From assembly GCA_019751875.1 (NCBI GenBank), contig JAIEMV010000007.1, positions 1 through 64,000 of the forward strand: a stretch of 64,000 bases of DNA, in the 5' to 3' direction. Both the position numbers and the translations under genes were made by a program. Below the pieces are notes generated by a model. That model was not told where the DNA came from and did not search any database. It worked only from the letters and a program-made list of their open reading frames with translations. Source of the DNA: Hyphomicrobium sp. GTDB lineage: Bacteria > Pseudomonadota > Alphaproteobacteria > Rhizobiales > Hyphomicrobiaceae. Below, in pieces: positions 9,515 to 18,775 of the stretch. The stretch's first letter is position 1. Each line of letters starts with the position of its first letter.

Positions 9515-9607
9515 CGGTTCTGTTACGCAACGGCTGACGGGATGGGTCGCTCTTCTAAAGACCCTGTGCTATCAGGCGGTTCTGAGACGAACAGGAGTAG
9601 CTTCGCT

Positions 9608-9877
9608 ATGGACCGTGACACGATCTTCGGTGGCAGCCCATTTGCAGTTCTAATCCGGCTGGCGTTGATCTCGATCGTCGTCGGCGTCGTCCTAAGCGCA
9701 CTCGGCATCAATCTTCGCAATTTCTTCGATCGGATCAACGAGCTTCTCCGGGCAATCTACGACCTTGGATTCGGTGCGGTCGACTGGGTTTTGCAGTATC
9801 TGCTCCTTGGAGCCATCGTCGTCGTGCCGATTTGGGCTATTGCGCGGGTCGCAGCCATTTTGAAGAAGCCGCAGTAA
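9608..9877 (+). CDS. DUF6460 family small membrane protein
   Basis: The product has 89 aa with two hydrophobic segments (about residues 14-31 and 61-84) joined by an amphipathic Asn-Phe-Phe-Asp/Ile-Asn-Glu stretch. The pattern GGSPxxVLxRLxLxSxxVGxxLxxLG, then NxxxxxxR, then WxxxYxxLGAxxVxPIW, matches DUF6460 proteins of Hyphomicrobiales. The function is unknown. Start ATG 9608 is chosen because it gives the family N-terminus; the frame is open upstream but runs antisense to the helicase. It ends immediately before pyrD on the other strand. Confidence 0.75.
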   Translation: MDRDTIFGGSPFAVLIRLALISIVVGVVLSALGINLRNFFDRINELLRAIYDLGFGAVDWVLQYLLLGAIVVVPIWAIARVAAILKKPQ

Positions 9878-10969
9878 TCACCCTTCGAGAGGTTTGGCGG
9901 CCCACTCGGCGGCGCGCCGCGCCCGCAACTCACTGATGTTCTTTGCTCCTGCGTGCCGAACGGCGGACGCCAGCCCTTTCTTGATTTCGCTGATGAGGCC
10001 GGGGCCCTCATAAATCAGGCCCGTGTAGAGTTGGAGAAGTGACGCGCCGGCTTCAATCTTGGCCAGTGCCGTCTCGGGGCTATCGATCCCACCGATGCCG
10101 ATGAGCGGAATCTTGCCGCCGGTCACCTCGTGCACTCTGGCGAGCATCACGGTGGCGCGATGAAAGAGCGGGCGCCCGGATAATCCGCCAGCTTCACTTC
10201 TTTTCAGATCGCGGACGCCGTCACGTGAAAGGGTGGTGTTGGAAACGGCGATGCCGTCAACGGAATGCGCCAGTAGCCGCTCGGTGATCGGCACGACGTC
10301 GTCCTCGGCGATGTCCGGCGCGATCTTCACAATGATCGGACGCTTGGGCTTGCCCTCTGCCATCTTCGACGAACGAGCGACCATTACGCGGCCGATCAAG
10401 TCATCCAAGGCTGCGGGTGCCTGCAAATCGCGCAGGCCTGGCGTATTCGGCGAGGAAATGTTCACGGTGAACATCGTGGCGACGTCATAGAAAGTTTCGA
10501 TGCCGCGCACGTAATCCTGGGCGCGGTCTGTCGAATCCTTATTGGCGCCGACGTTGACACAAATGATCCCTGAGGGGCGGCGGGCTTGGAGGCGCACGAG
10601 CGCTGCGGCGTGGCCACCGTTGTTGAAGCCAAGGCGATTGATCAGTCCGTGGTCGCCAACGAGGCGGAAGACGCGCGGGCGTGGATTGCCCGATTGAGGC
10701 AGCGGCGTGATCGTACCTACTTCCGCAAATCCGCAACCAAGTCCGAGCACGGCGTCTGGAACGCGTGCGTCCTTATCGTAGCCGGCCGCAATGCCGAGAG
10801 GGTTGGGGAAGCGCAGTCCAAACAGTTCTATTGTCAATTCCGAGGTGTCGGCAGACGTGTCGCGCGGATAAAGTCCACGTTCCAACATGCGGAGCGAAAA
10901 CTCATGCGCATCTTCGGGCTCCATCGCGAAGAGCGCACCTCGGGCCAGACCGTAAAGGCTTGTAAGCAT
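9878..10969 (-). CDS. pyrD: Dihydroorotate dehydrogenase (quinone), class 2
   Basis: This 363-aa flavoenzyme oxidises dihydroorotate to orotate in pyrimidine synthesis and passes electrons to the membrane quinone pool. Diagnostic features are the N-terminal membrane-associating helices (MLTSLYGLARGALFAMEPEDAH), FPNPLGIAAGYDKD near residue 54, GFxEVGTITPxPQxGNPxPRxFR, NRLGFNN, and NISSPNTPGLRDLQ (170-183), which carries the catalytic serine of class 2 enzymes rather than the cysteine of class 1. The C-terminal phosphate loop GIGGI/TGLIYEGPGL is intact. The start codon overlaps the stop of the preceding DUF952 gene by one base (TAATG). Confidence 0.95.
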   Translation of the reverse strand: MLTSLYGLARGALFAMEPEDAHEFSLRMLERGLYPRDTSADTSELTIELFGLRFPNPLGIAAGYDKDARVPDAVLGLGCGFAEVGTITPLPQSGNPRPRVFRLVGDHGLINRLGFNNGGHAAALVRLQARRPSGIICVNVGANKDSTDRAQDYVRGIETFYDVATMFTVNISSPNTPGLRDLQAPAALDDLIGRVMVARSSKMAEGKPKRPIIVKIAPDIAEDDVVPITERLLAHSVDGIAVSNTTLSRDGVRDLKRSEAGGLSGRPLFHRATVMLARVHEVTGGKIPLIGIGGIDSPETALAKIEAGASLLQLYTGLIYEGPGLISEIKKGLASAVRHAGAKNISELRARRAAEWAAKPLEG

Positions 10970-11316
10970 TAGAGGTCGACTCCCGGTGCCCGCGGGACAC
11001 CATCGTCTCCCACAATCATGCGGTGTTCCCACAACGCATTTGCGGTTGCAAGTTCCGCATAGAGATGCGGAAACAATTCGCCGCCGCGCGAGCGCTCGAG
11101 ACGCAGTGCATCGCCCAATTTTTCGGCAATGAAAGCAATCAACAGCAGTCCGTTTCGGTTTTTGAAGTGCCGCGCTGCCGTGCCTTCGACCTGCTCGGCA
11201 AAGGAGAGGTGAATGTAACCGTCGCGCCGATCGTCAGCGGAGCCTTGGTAAAAGCCTGAACGTTGTGCTGCACGCCATTCGGCTTCATCGACGATCTTGT
11301 AGACGAAGTTAGACAC
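10969..11316 (-). CDS. DUF952 family protein
   Basis: GTG start at 11316 preceded by GAGG (9-nt spacing) gives a 115-aa protein with the DUF952 signature: YKI near the start, W...(G)F/Y.GS..D..DGYIHLS, then F..R.GLLL and a C-terminal FPHLYA. The family has an ADP-ribosyltransferase-like fold and no established role. It is translationally coupled to pyrD, a pairing seen in other alphaproteobacteria. The frame is open further upstream, but codons there do not look protein-like. Confidence 0.85.
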   Translation of the reverse strand: MSNFVYKIVDEAEWRAAQRSGFYQGSADDRRDGYIHLSFAEQVEGTAARHFKNRNGLLLIAFIAEKLGDALRLERSRGGELFPHLYAELATANALWEHRMIVGDDGVPRAPGVDL

Positions 11317-11782
11317 CTGCTTCCGCCTCAAAAATTTGCCCGATGAATAGGCGACTTGGATGAATGCGGCAAGAGCGAGCGGCGGGCCGTTCGTCTCAGC
11401 AGCTTTCACTCCGCGTAACGGCGTTGTCGATCTATGAATTGGCATATTCTCGAACACTGCCGCTTGCGGAGGTGTTTGCGGTGAGAAATACTCCATAAGC
11501 CTACGCTGCTCATCGCAAGGCCGATGGGCCGGGCAATTGTAAAGTCGCCGGCTAGCTCTGCGGCATCCGGCCAACAAGAACAGTACTTCGTACCGGTTTC
11601 AGGGGGCGTTTTTGGTACAGCGACCGACACAAGAAACCCGAGGGGGTTTCTGGGCCAGAGCCTCACTCGTTGCACGTGCCGCACCTGCACTCGATCAACA
11701 CCAAGTCCAGCAAGTTCCTGGTAGCGCGCCAGCATCTGCACAGGCCGCGCGGCCTCGTGTGCTCGTTCGAAGCAACGAACCC
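11317..11782. other. Intergenic region between DUF952 and DUF262 genes
   Basis: No convincing gene was found in this 466 bp. It contains a perfect 7-bp hairpin (GAAACCC 11633-11639 / GGGTTTC 11644-11650, loop GAGG) and a short dyad GTTCG-AAGCAA-CGAAC (11765-11780) just upstream of the DUF262 start codon. Promoters of the divergent genes must lie here, but no clear -35/-10 pair stood out. Confidence 0.5.
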
Positions 11783-13459
11783 ATGACATCCGACGTCCTG
11801 AGCGTCGGACGGCTTCTCGACGGTCGCTATCGCTTTCGGCTTGCTTGTTTTCAGCGCGCCTACGCCTGGCGGCCGGAGAATGTGGCGCGGCTTCTCACAG
11901 ACCTGCGATGGGCGATGCAGCAGGAAAAGCGCAAGAAGTTTTATCCGCTGGGCCGGCTCATGCTGGCGCAGGTGCCAGGATCTTCTGACGCTGAAATCGT
12001 CGATGGGCACCAACGCATGGTGACTTTGACGATGCTGTTTGCTGTGTTGCGTGATCTCGAACGCGATCCGGAACGCTCGGCGCGCCTCCACCGGTTGATC
12101 ATTGACGATGCGTGGCCGGAACATGACCCGCGACGCTCGCTCCTTACGATTCAAGCGATCCCAGCTCGGTTGTTTGCGGAGGCCGTGCAAAAGCGCGGCT
12201 CGACTGAACTCGAACCGGATTGGCCGCGTGAGACGCTATCCGAAACGGAACGCAACATCGTCGACAATCGAGACTGCATCCGCTCAGAGCTTCTCGCCCC
12301 CGGTATGACGGATGACCTGAGGCGCGCGCTGGCTGAATACGTCCTCGATCATTGCCGGCTCGTGACCGTTGTGGTCGACGATGCAGACGATGCTTGGGAC
12401 ATGCTCAATACCGAGCAGAATACTCGGCTGGCTTTCAGCCACGCGGACGAGGCGAAGTCGCTTATCCTGTCAGCCATGCCGGCGGCAAACCATGTTTCGG
12501 CAGCGCATTTATGGGAGAGCTGCGAAAGCATCCTTGCGCCTGAGGACATGTTCCGTTTGCTCTGCCACATCCGCGCGATGACGTGGCGCGGCAAGTATCA
12601 ATCCGTGAGACCGGTCGAAATGGAAATTGTGGAGCGCTTCGGCGTGTCCACGGATGGCCTGTCATTCATGGTCGATCACTTGGTCCCTTACGCGAACTTT
12701 TTGAAGGATGTGCGCCGAGGTCAAGTGGGAACGACTGCTGTTGAACGCGAAGCGGCTGCGCAGTCAATCGAATTCATGACTTGGATCGACGCGCACAGTT
12801 GGGTGCCAGCAATACTATTGTGGATGAAGACGCATGGGACTGGCGCCGTGGGAACATTGGATTTCTTGCGCCGGCTCGATCGCCTCGTGTGGATGTCGAA
12901 GATCGCCGGCGTCGATCCTGGCGTGCAGGAAACGCGGCTGCATCGTCTCTTGGATGAAATCGCAGCGGGAACTCCGCCGGAGTCGATGAACCGGCTCTTC
13001 ATTGAGCCTAAAGTGCGGTCCGACGCGATTTACAATTTACGCAGCGCAAACTTCGCAGCCAAGCACTACGCCGGGGTTCTGTTGCGGCGGCTCAGCGCGT
13101 CGTTGGGGTGCGACCCCGGTCCGATCCTGCGCGACGAAGTGACGATCGAGCACATTCTTCCGCGCAATCCGCAGGGATGCAAGGCATGGCTCACGGCCTT
13201 CCGGAATCCGGAAGGCTGTCGCGTGCATCACCAGAAACTCGGCAATGTTGTGCTGCTGTCAGGTCGCGACAACCAAAAGGCTGGAACGCAGTCTTGGGAC
13301 GAAAAGCGCCAGATCTTGTTGCAGTCAAACTTCGTGCTCGCTCGGGACGCGGCGAAGGAGACCGCCTGGACGCCGCAGACAATCGCCCGGCGAACGGAGC
13401 ATCTGATCAATGTTCTTCTGGCAAGTTTTCAGATGCCGCTGCTTGTCAAAGGCGAGTAA
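11783..13459 (+). CDS. DUF262/DUF1524 protein, GmrSD-like (possible type IV restriction or defence nuclease)
   Basis: This 558-aa protein has the two halves of GmrSD-type enzymes. The N-terminal DUF262 domain shows a YRFRLACFQRAYAWRPENV opening and a ParB-like motif EIVDGHQR (74-78 for DGHQR); the family usually has DGQQR, so one Gln is His here. The C-terminal DUF1524 HNH-type domain has TIEHILPRNPQG (about 454-465) and LGNVVLLSGRDNQ. GmrSD enzymes cleave modified DNA and many relatives act in phage defence. No methyltransferase, integrase or other defence gene is adjacent. ATG 11783 is chosen because the domain begins right after it; it lacks an obvious ribosome-binding site and follows a small dyad. 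Function as a defence gene is inference. Confidence 0.8.
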   Translation: MTSDVLSVGRLLDGRYRFRLACFQRAYAWRPENVARLLTDLRWAMQQEKRKKFYPLGRLMLAQVPGSSDAEIVDGHQRMVTLTMLFAVLRDLERDPERSARLHRLIIDDAWPEHDPRRSLLTIQAIPARLFAEAVQKRGSTELEPDWPRETLSETERNIVDNRDCIRSELLAPGMTDDLRRALAEYVLDHCRLVTVVVDDADDAWDMLNTEQNTRLAFSHADEAKSLILSAMPAANHVSAAHLWESCESILAPEDMFRLLCHIRAMTWRGKYQSVRPVEMEIVERFGVSTDGLSFMVDHLVPYANFLKDVRRGQVGTTAVEREAAAQSIEFMTWIDAHSWVPAILLWMKTHGTGAVGTLDFLRRLDRLVWMSKIAGVDPGVQETRLHRLLDEIAAGTPPESMNRLFIEPKVRSDAIYNLRSANFAAKHYAGVLLRRLSASLGCDPGPILRDEVTIEHILPRNPQGCKAWLTAFRNPEGCRVHHQKLGNVVLLSGRDNQKAGTQSWDEKRQILLQSNFVLARDAAKETAWTPQTIARRTEHLINVLLASFQMPLLVKGE

Positions 13460-13481
13460 CGGGCGATCGCCTTCGTGGTGT

Positions 13482-15134
13482 TCATGCGGCTTTGCCGGCT
13501 TCACCCGCAAGAGCTTTGGCGATGAGGGCACGCGTTTCCTGGATGCCATACAGCGCGATGAAAGAACCGAAGCGCGGTCCTTTGCTTTCGCCGAGTAGCA
13601 CTTCATAAATTGCGGCAAACCATGCATTCGATACGCCTGGCCGTTCGGGCGTTGCGCCTTTTGCTTTCAGGTCCTGATATCGCGGCACTGATCGGCCGAT
13701 GTCGTAGACGATGCCTTGTAGTTGTTCTGCCGTGGCGTCGGCCGGAGCGCGACCCAGTGCATCGGACAACGCAGTGAGGGCGGTACGTTCGACATCGTCC
13801 GGGATGCGATACGACTTCTTGGCCAACTCGAAGTCGCGATAATACCGAATGGCATAACCAGCGAGCGTATCGAGCAGCGGATATTTCTGCGGGGTCGCAT
13901 CTTCCATGTGGCGGCGAATGTAACCCCAGAGCACGTCCTTGTTCTCGGCGTTCGACGCGGCGACGAGATTGCGAAGGAGCGCGAAAGAAATCGGGCTTGA
14001 TTGTGTTGGTGGGAGTCCGGAGTGGATGTGCCAGACGGGGTTGTCGAGTTGTGCTTTTGGTTCCTGGTTGGGGTAGGCGCCGAGGAATTGCAGATAGTCA
14101 TCGACGGCGCGCGGGATGACGTCGAAGTGCAACTTCTTGGCCGATTTGGGTTTTTGGAACATGAACAGCGCGAGGCTTTCCGGCGTCGCGTAGGTGAGCC
14201 ATTCGTCGATCGTGAGACCGTTGCCCTTCGACTTGGAAATCTTTTCCCCCTTTTCGTCGAGGAACAACTCGTAGACGAAATGCTCTGGCGGGGCGCCACC
14301 GAGGACTTTGCAGATGCCGTCATAAATGACGGTATTGGACATGTGGTCTTTGCCGTACATCTCGAAGTCGACGCCGAGGGCGGCCCAGCGGGCGCCAAAG
14401 TCCGGCTTCCACTGGAGCTTGACGTTGCCGCCGGTGACGGGAAGCGTGACGTCGTCGCCATCTTCATCCGTGAAGGTGATTGTTCCGGCCTTAGCGTTGA
14501 CCTCTTTCATCGGCACGTAAAGGACGCGGCCGGTTTTGGGAGAAATCGGCAGGAAGCAGCTATAGGTCGCCTGACGCTCCTCGCCGAGGCTCGGCAGCAT
14601 GATATCCATGATTTGCTGGTAGCGCGCGGCGGCGAGAAGAAGGATCTCGTCGAACTTGCCTGATGTATAATAGTCGGTGGCGCTGGCGAATTCGTACTCG
14701 AACCCGAAGGTATCGAGAAAGCGGCGCAGCATCGCGTTGTTGTGGTGGCCAAAGCTTTCGTACTGGCCGAAGGGATCCGGTACCCTCGTCAGAGGGCGGT
14801 GCAGGTTTTCGCGAAGCATCTCCTGGTTAGGTACGTTGTCCGGCACCTTGCGCATGCCGTCCATATCGTCGGAAAAGCAAAGCAGGCGCGTCTTGACCTT
14901 ACCCTCGGTCAGAGCCTCAAACGCGCGGCGAACCATGCTGGTGCGTGCGACTTCGCCGAACGTGCCGATGTGGGGAAGACCTGACGGGCCATACCCGGTC
15001 TCAAAGAGAACCGTTTTCTCCATGCCGCCCTTGACCCTTTTCAAGCGATCTACAATGCGGCGGGCCTCCTCGAACGGCCAGGCACGGGCCTCATCGACGA
15101 CCTGAAGTTGGGCAGGCGAAGCATGCATTGACAT
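13482..15134 (-). CDS. lysK: Lysine--tRNA ligase, class I
   Basis: This 550-aa class I synthetase has the HIGH-type motif [13 protein letters not shown] (residues 50-62) and the KMSKS-type motif [10 protein letters not shown] near residue 297. Class I LysRS is the archaeal-type enzyme that replaces the class II enzyme in most alphaproteobacteria, so its presence fits the lineage. It charges tRNA-Lys with lysine in the cytoplasm. The gene is convergent with the DUF262 gene (22 bp between stops). The start could be residue 1 or Met3. Confidence 0.95.
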   Translation of the reverse strand: MSMHASPAQLQVVDEARAWPFEEARRIVDRLKRVKGGMEKTVLFETGYGPSGLPHIGTFGEVARTSMVRRAFEALTEGKVKTRLLCFSDDMDGMRKVPDNVPNQEMLRENLHRPLTRVPDPFGQYESFGHHNNAMLRRFLDTFGFEYEFASATDYYTSGKFDEILLLAAARYQQIMDIMLPSLGEERQATYSCFLPISPKTGRVLYVPMKEVNAKAGTITFTDEDGDDVTLPVTGGNVKLQWKPDFGARWAALGVDFEMYGKDHMSNTVIYDGICKVLGGAPPEHFVYELFLDEKGEKISKSKGNGLTIDEWLTYATPESLALFMFQKPKSAKKLHFDVIPRAVDDYLQFLGAYPNQEPKAQLDNPVWHIHSGLPPTQSSPISFALLRNLVAASNAENKDVLWGYIRRHMEDATPQKYPLLDTLAGYAIRYYRDFELAKKSYRIPDDVERTALTALSDALGRAPADATAEQLQGIVYDIGRSVPRYQDLKAKGATPERPGVSNAWFAAIYEVLLGESKGPRFGSFIALYGIQETRALIAKALAGEAGKAA

Positions 15135-15577
15135 GAGCGATGCGCTTCCGGCGATTAGCCGGTTCTCCGTTTATATGTGCTGTGTTCGGACCAGTTGGAG
15201 GTCCACCTCCGAAACCGGCCGCGCAACGTAGGTGCGCCGCGACTGCAGGTCAATTCATGCGCTCAACGTGCGGCGCATCCAACGACTGTTTCGGAACCAA
15301 CGCGGAGACCGATCGAGGTATCACCTCTATAGTGTAGGCGGTTGCCCGGGGCCTCATCCGTCTCGCGGCGCGACGCCGCAGCATGTGATCCTTTGGTCAT
15401 TAAATCACGGAAACGTCATAGGAATTTTGCAGCTGCCTGGCCCGCCATCCGGTATTCACTGGGGTGGCTGCCGCAGGACTAAGCCCCATCGTCAGAGGGC
15501 TTCTAGCAGTGGCGGCGGCATTGATGACGGGGATCCGGATAGGCTTGCCTACCGCAAGGACTTGGGGAGGTTCTCTT
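15135..15577. other. Intergenic region upstream of the RND efflux operon
   Basis: Divergent promoter region between lysK and the RND pump. The pump frame is open from GTG 15464, but 15464-15577 is probably untranslated because a strong GGGAGG site precedes TTG 15578. No transcription factor gene or clear operator was recognised. Confidence 0.4.
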
Positions 15578-18500
15578 TTGTGGATCGTACGCTATGCGCT
15601 GGCTCACCGGCACAGCATCGGGGTGCTCGCCATCCTGCTGCTCTTGACGGGTACGCTTTCGGCGCAGCGCATGTCCACAGACATTTTGCCGGCGGTCAAG
15701 ATTCCCGCGATCAATCTCATTTGGACTTACCCAGGCCTCAACGCGCCTGAAATGGCATCCAAGATTTCGACGTTTGGCGAAATCGCCATTCTGAACAACG
15801 TCGACAATATTCGCGATGTGCGATCGGAGACGTTGACAGGCGTCGCGATCATTCGCGTCACATTTCAGCCGGGCACCGATGTGACAGCCGCGTTCGCCCA
15901 GATCACCTCCGTCAGCCAGACGATCCTGCGCCGCATGCCGCCGGGGACGTCGCCGCCGCTGATCGTCCCGTTCGTGCCTTCGAGTGTTCCGGTGCTGCAA
16001 CTCGTGTTGGCGTCGGACACGCTCAATGCCAGTGCGTTGTTCGATTACGGTCGGCTGCAGCTTCGGTCTCAGATTCAGTCCATTCCCGGGTTGCGCCTGA
16101 CGCTTCCCTACGGCGGGGCATCACGCCAGGTCATGATCGACCTGAAGCCGGAGGCTTTGCAGGCGTACGGCGTCTCACCCAACGAGGTGGCGCGGGCGAT
16201 CAACACGCAGAACTTGACCCTGCCAACAGGGGTTCTGCGCGTGGAGAGCCGGGAAATCGTCGTGACAACGAACGCCAGCCCGGAGACGGTGGCGGAATTT
16301 GCGGACCTGCCTTTGCGATCGATCGACGGGCGGGTGGTGCGCGTTGGCGACGTGGCGTCGATCCGGGACGGGGCAGCAATTCAGACCAATATCGCGCGTC
16401 TCGATGGGCAGAATGCCGTGATCGTCGCGATCCTGAAGCTGGGTGACGCCTCAACGGTGGATATCGTTCGGCAGGTGAAAGACAGGCTGCCGGAGTTGCG
16501 TGCATCCGCCCCGCCTGGGATCACCATCGAACCGGTGTTCGATCAATCTGTTTTTGTGGAGAATGCCGTCGATAATGTGCTGAAAGAGGCGATCGTCGTC
16601 GCCGCCCTCGTAGCGTTCGTGGTGCTGGTTTTTCTTGGCAGTTGGCGATCGTCCCTGATCGTATTGACGTCGATTCCGCTCGCGCTGCTGGCGTCCGTCG
16701 CCGGACTCGCGCTGACGGGGCAGACCTTCAATCTCATGACGCTCGGCGGGCTGATGCTGGCGATCGGCATTCTGGTCGACAACGCGCTGGTTGAGATCGA
16801 AAACATCAATCGCAATCTCGAAAATGGAATGCGGCTCAATGATGCGATTCTGAGGAGCGCGCAGGAGGTCGCATTTCCTGAATTCGTCTCGACGCTGGCG
16901 ATCTGCATCGTGTTCTCGCCGCTGTTCCTTCTCACGGGGACGGCCGCCTTCATCTTCATTCCTCTGGGGCTGGCGGTCGTTTTCGCGATGATCGCCTCCT
17001 ATGTCTTGTCTCGAACGCTCGTGCCTTCGCTGGCGTTTCTGATGTTGAAGGAACATGATCCAGCCCATCCGGAGCAGGGACATCTCGTGCGCCTCTCGCG
17101 TGTGGTGGGTCGGGGGCTTGGAGCTGTCGAGCGGCTCCTCGTTGCCATCCTGAAGCTGTTTGTGCGCTACAAGGCGCTGCCCGTTGCGGGCCTTGCTGCG
17201 GCGTTGTCACTTGGGGCTTTTGCGGCCGTAAACATGGGACGCGAGTTCTTTCCGCAGGCGGATGCCGGCATGATCCGGGTCTATCTGCGAACAGAACCTG
17301 GCTCACGTCTGGAGGAAACGGCAGCGGTTTTCGCCGATGTGCAGCGCGCCGTGCGCGAGATCATTCCAGAAGCCGAGGTTGCGTTCATCACCGAGAACAT
17401 CGGCGCGCCTGAGGCGATCAATCTTGCCTGGGTGCAGAGTGGCGTAATCGGGTCGTTCGATGGCGAGATGCTGATCCAGCTCAAAGGAGGACGGGGGCGG
17501 ACGGCGGAGCATGCCGAGGCCATCCGGCGAATGTTGCAGGCGCGCTTCCCCAAACTGACCTTCTACTTTGTGCCGGCGGATGCCACGGCGCAAACCCTGG
17601 CGGGCAGCGCGCAGGCTGACTTCGAGATAAGGCTCATCGGGCGCGATGCGGGCGGCAATGCAGAGATCGCGCGCGACCTTTCGGAAGCCATCAAGCAGAT
17701 TCCCGGAGCGTCCGACGTGGTTACGAGGCAGGTGCGAAATCTGCCAGCGTATAACCTCGAGATCAACCGTGTGCGCGCGTTGCAGCTGGGTGTGACGCCG
17801 CAAGATGCAGCGAACGCCGTTCTGTCGACGTTGGGAGCCTCCGGTACGGTCTCGCCAAACTTCTGGGCGGATCCGGCCATCTCCGCATCGTATACGGTTC
17901 AGATCGTGGCGCCGCCTGCGCGGCTCACAACAACCGACCAGCTGTTGAACATTCCCGTGCAACCCGCGGCAGGAGGTCCAACACTTCCCCTCCGGTCGAT
18001 CGCATCTCTGCAAATCCGGCAACTGCCTGCCAACATCGACCGCTATATGCTACAGCCGACGACGACGATTCTCGCCAATGCGGCGGGATACGATATCGGG
18101 AGTGTTTATCGCGGAGTTGAGAAGGCGATTGCGCAAGTAACGCCGCGGCTGAAGCCTGGCAATCGCATCGAAGTCGCCGGGCAAGCACAATCGATGACGC
18201 AGGCCTACGCCGAAATGTTTGGCGGAATCGCACTTGCGGCCGTGCTCGTCTATCTCATCATGGTCGTCAACTTTCAGTCGTGGCTGATGCCGCTGATTGC
18301 CATGGGGACGCAGCCGGTCGCCATTTCGGGGGCGTTGTTCGCGCTCTGGGCGACGGGTACGCCTCTCTCGGTGCCGGCGTTGACTGGAATCATCATGGTG
18401 ATCGGCGTGGCATCGGCGAACAGCGTTCTCGTGACAAGTTTTGCGCGAGACCGGTTCAAAGCCGGCGTTGATCCGGTGACGGCTGCCATCGACGCGGCCG

Positions 18501-18775
18501 AAACACGGCTACGGCCCGTGATGATGACGGCGATCGCCATGATCGTCGGCATCATTCCGCTTGCGCTGGGCCTTGGCGACGGCGGCGAGCAGAACGCGCC
18601 GCTTGGCCGTGCCGTAGTGGGCGGTCTCGTTTTCGGAACGGCCGCGACGCTGACGTTCGTGCCGGTCCTGTTCGCACTACTCGTGAAGCGAAGGGCGGCA
18701 CCGCCGTCGCACGATCGAGACGTGGTTGCGACTCCCGCCGTGACAGATGCTCAAGAGACTGCAGGATCAACATGA
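15578..18775 (+). CDS. Efflux RND transporter permease subunit (first system)
   Basis: This is an inner-membrane proton-driven pump of the AcrB/RND superfamily, 1065 aa from TTG 15578. That start is preceded by GGGAGG at 7-nt spacing and gives the typical MWIVRYALAHRHS N-terminus; GTG 15464 and ATG 15524 are upstream alternatives. It shows the first helix, a large periplasmic loop, the conserved TM4 motif ILVDNALVEIENI (one Asp, the second position Asn), GREFFPQADAG at the start of the second half, and a second helix bundle. The stop overlaps the adaptor start (ATGA), so both are co-translated. Substrate is unknown; no TolC-type outer-membrane factor or regulator is adjacent. Confidence 0.92.
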   Translation: MWIVRYALAHRHSIGVLAILLLLTGTLSAQRMSTDILPAVKIPAINLIWTYPGLNAPEMASKISTFGEIAILNNVDNIRDVRSETLTGVAIIRVTFQPGTDVTAAFAQITSVSQTILRRMPPGTSPPLIVPFVPSSVPVLQLVLASDTLNASALFDYGRLQLRSQIQSIPGLRLTLPYGGASRQVMIDLKPEALQAYGVSPNEVARAINTQNLTLPTGVLRVESREIVVTTNASPETVAEFADLPLRSIDGRVVRVGDVASIRDGAAIQTNIARLDGQNAVIVAILKLGDASTVDIVRQVKDRLPELRASAPPGITIEPVFDQSVFVENAVDNVLKEAIVVAALVAFVVLVFLGSWRSSLIVLTSIPLALLASVAGLALTGQTFNLMTLGGLMLAIGILVDNALVEIENINRNLENGMRLNDAILRSAQEVAFPEFVSTLAICIVFSPLFLLTGTAAFIFIPLGLAVVFAMIASYVLSRTLVPSLAFLMLKEHDPAHPEQGHLVRLSRVVGRGLGAVERLLVAILKLFVRYKALPVAGLAAALSLGAFAAVNMGREFFPQADAGMIRVYLRTEPGSRLEETAAVFADVQRAVREIIPEAEVAFITENIGAPEAINLAWVQSGVIGSFDGEMLIQLKGGRGRTAEHAEAIRRMLQARFPKLTFYFVPADATAQTLAGSAQADFEIRLIGRDAGGNAEIARDLSEAIKQIPGASDVVTRQVRNLPAYNLEINRVRALQLGVTPQDAANAVLSTLGASGTVSPNFWADPAISASYTVQIVAPPARLTTTDQLLNIPVQPAAGGPTLPLRSIASLQIRQLPANIDRYMLQPTTTILANAAGYDIGSVYRGVEKAIAQVTPRLKPGNRIEVAGQAQSMTQAYAEMFGGIALAAVLVYLIMVVNFQSWLMPLIAMGTQPVAISGALFALWATGTPLSVPALTGIIMVIGVASANSVLVTSFARDRFKAGVDPVTAAIDAAETRLRPVMMTAIAMIVGIIPLALGLGDGGEQNAPLGRAVVGGLVFGTAATLTFVPVLFALLVKRRAAPPSHDRDVVATPAVTDAQETAGST

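Noticed and set aside
11765-11780. GTTCG-N6-CGAAC dyad resembling a tRNA T-arm
   Set aside because: No acceptor stem, anticodon arm or CCA lies at the expected distance; it is just upstream of a coding start.
14001-14663. A + strand open frame of 220 codons inside lysK
   Set aside because: LysK is clearly the real gene on the minus strand; the shadow frame has no family features and arises from codon bias.
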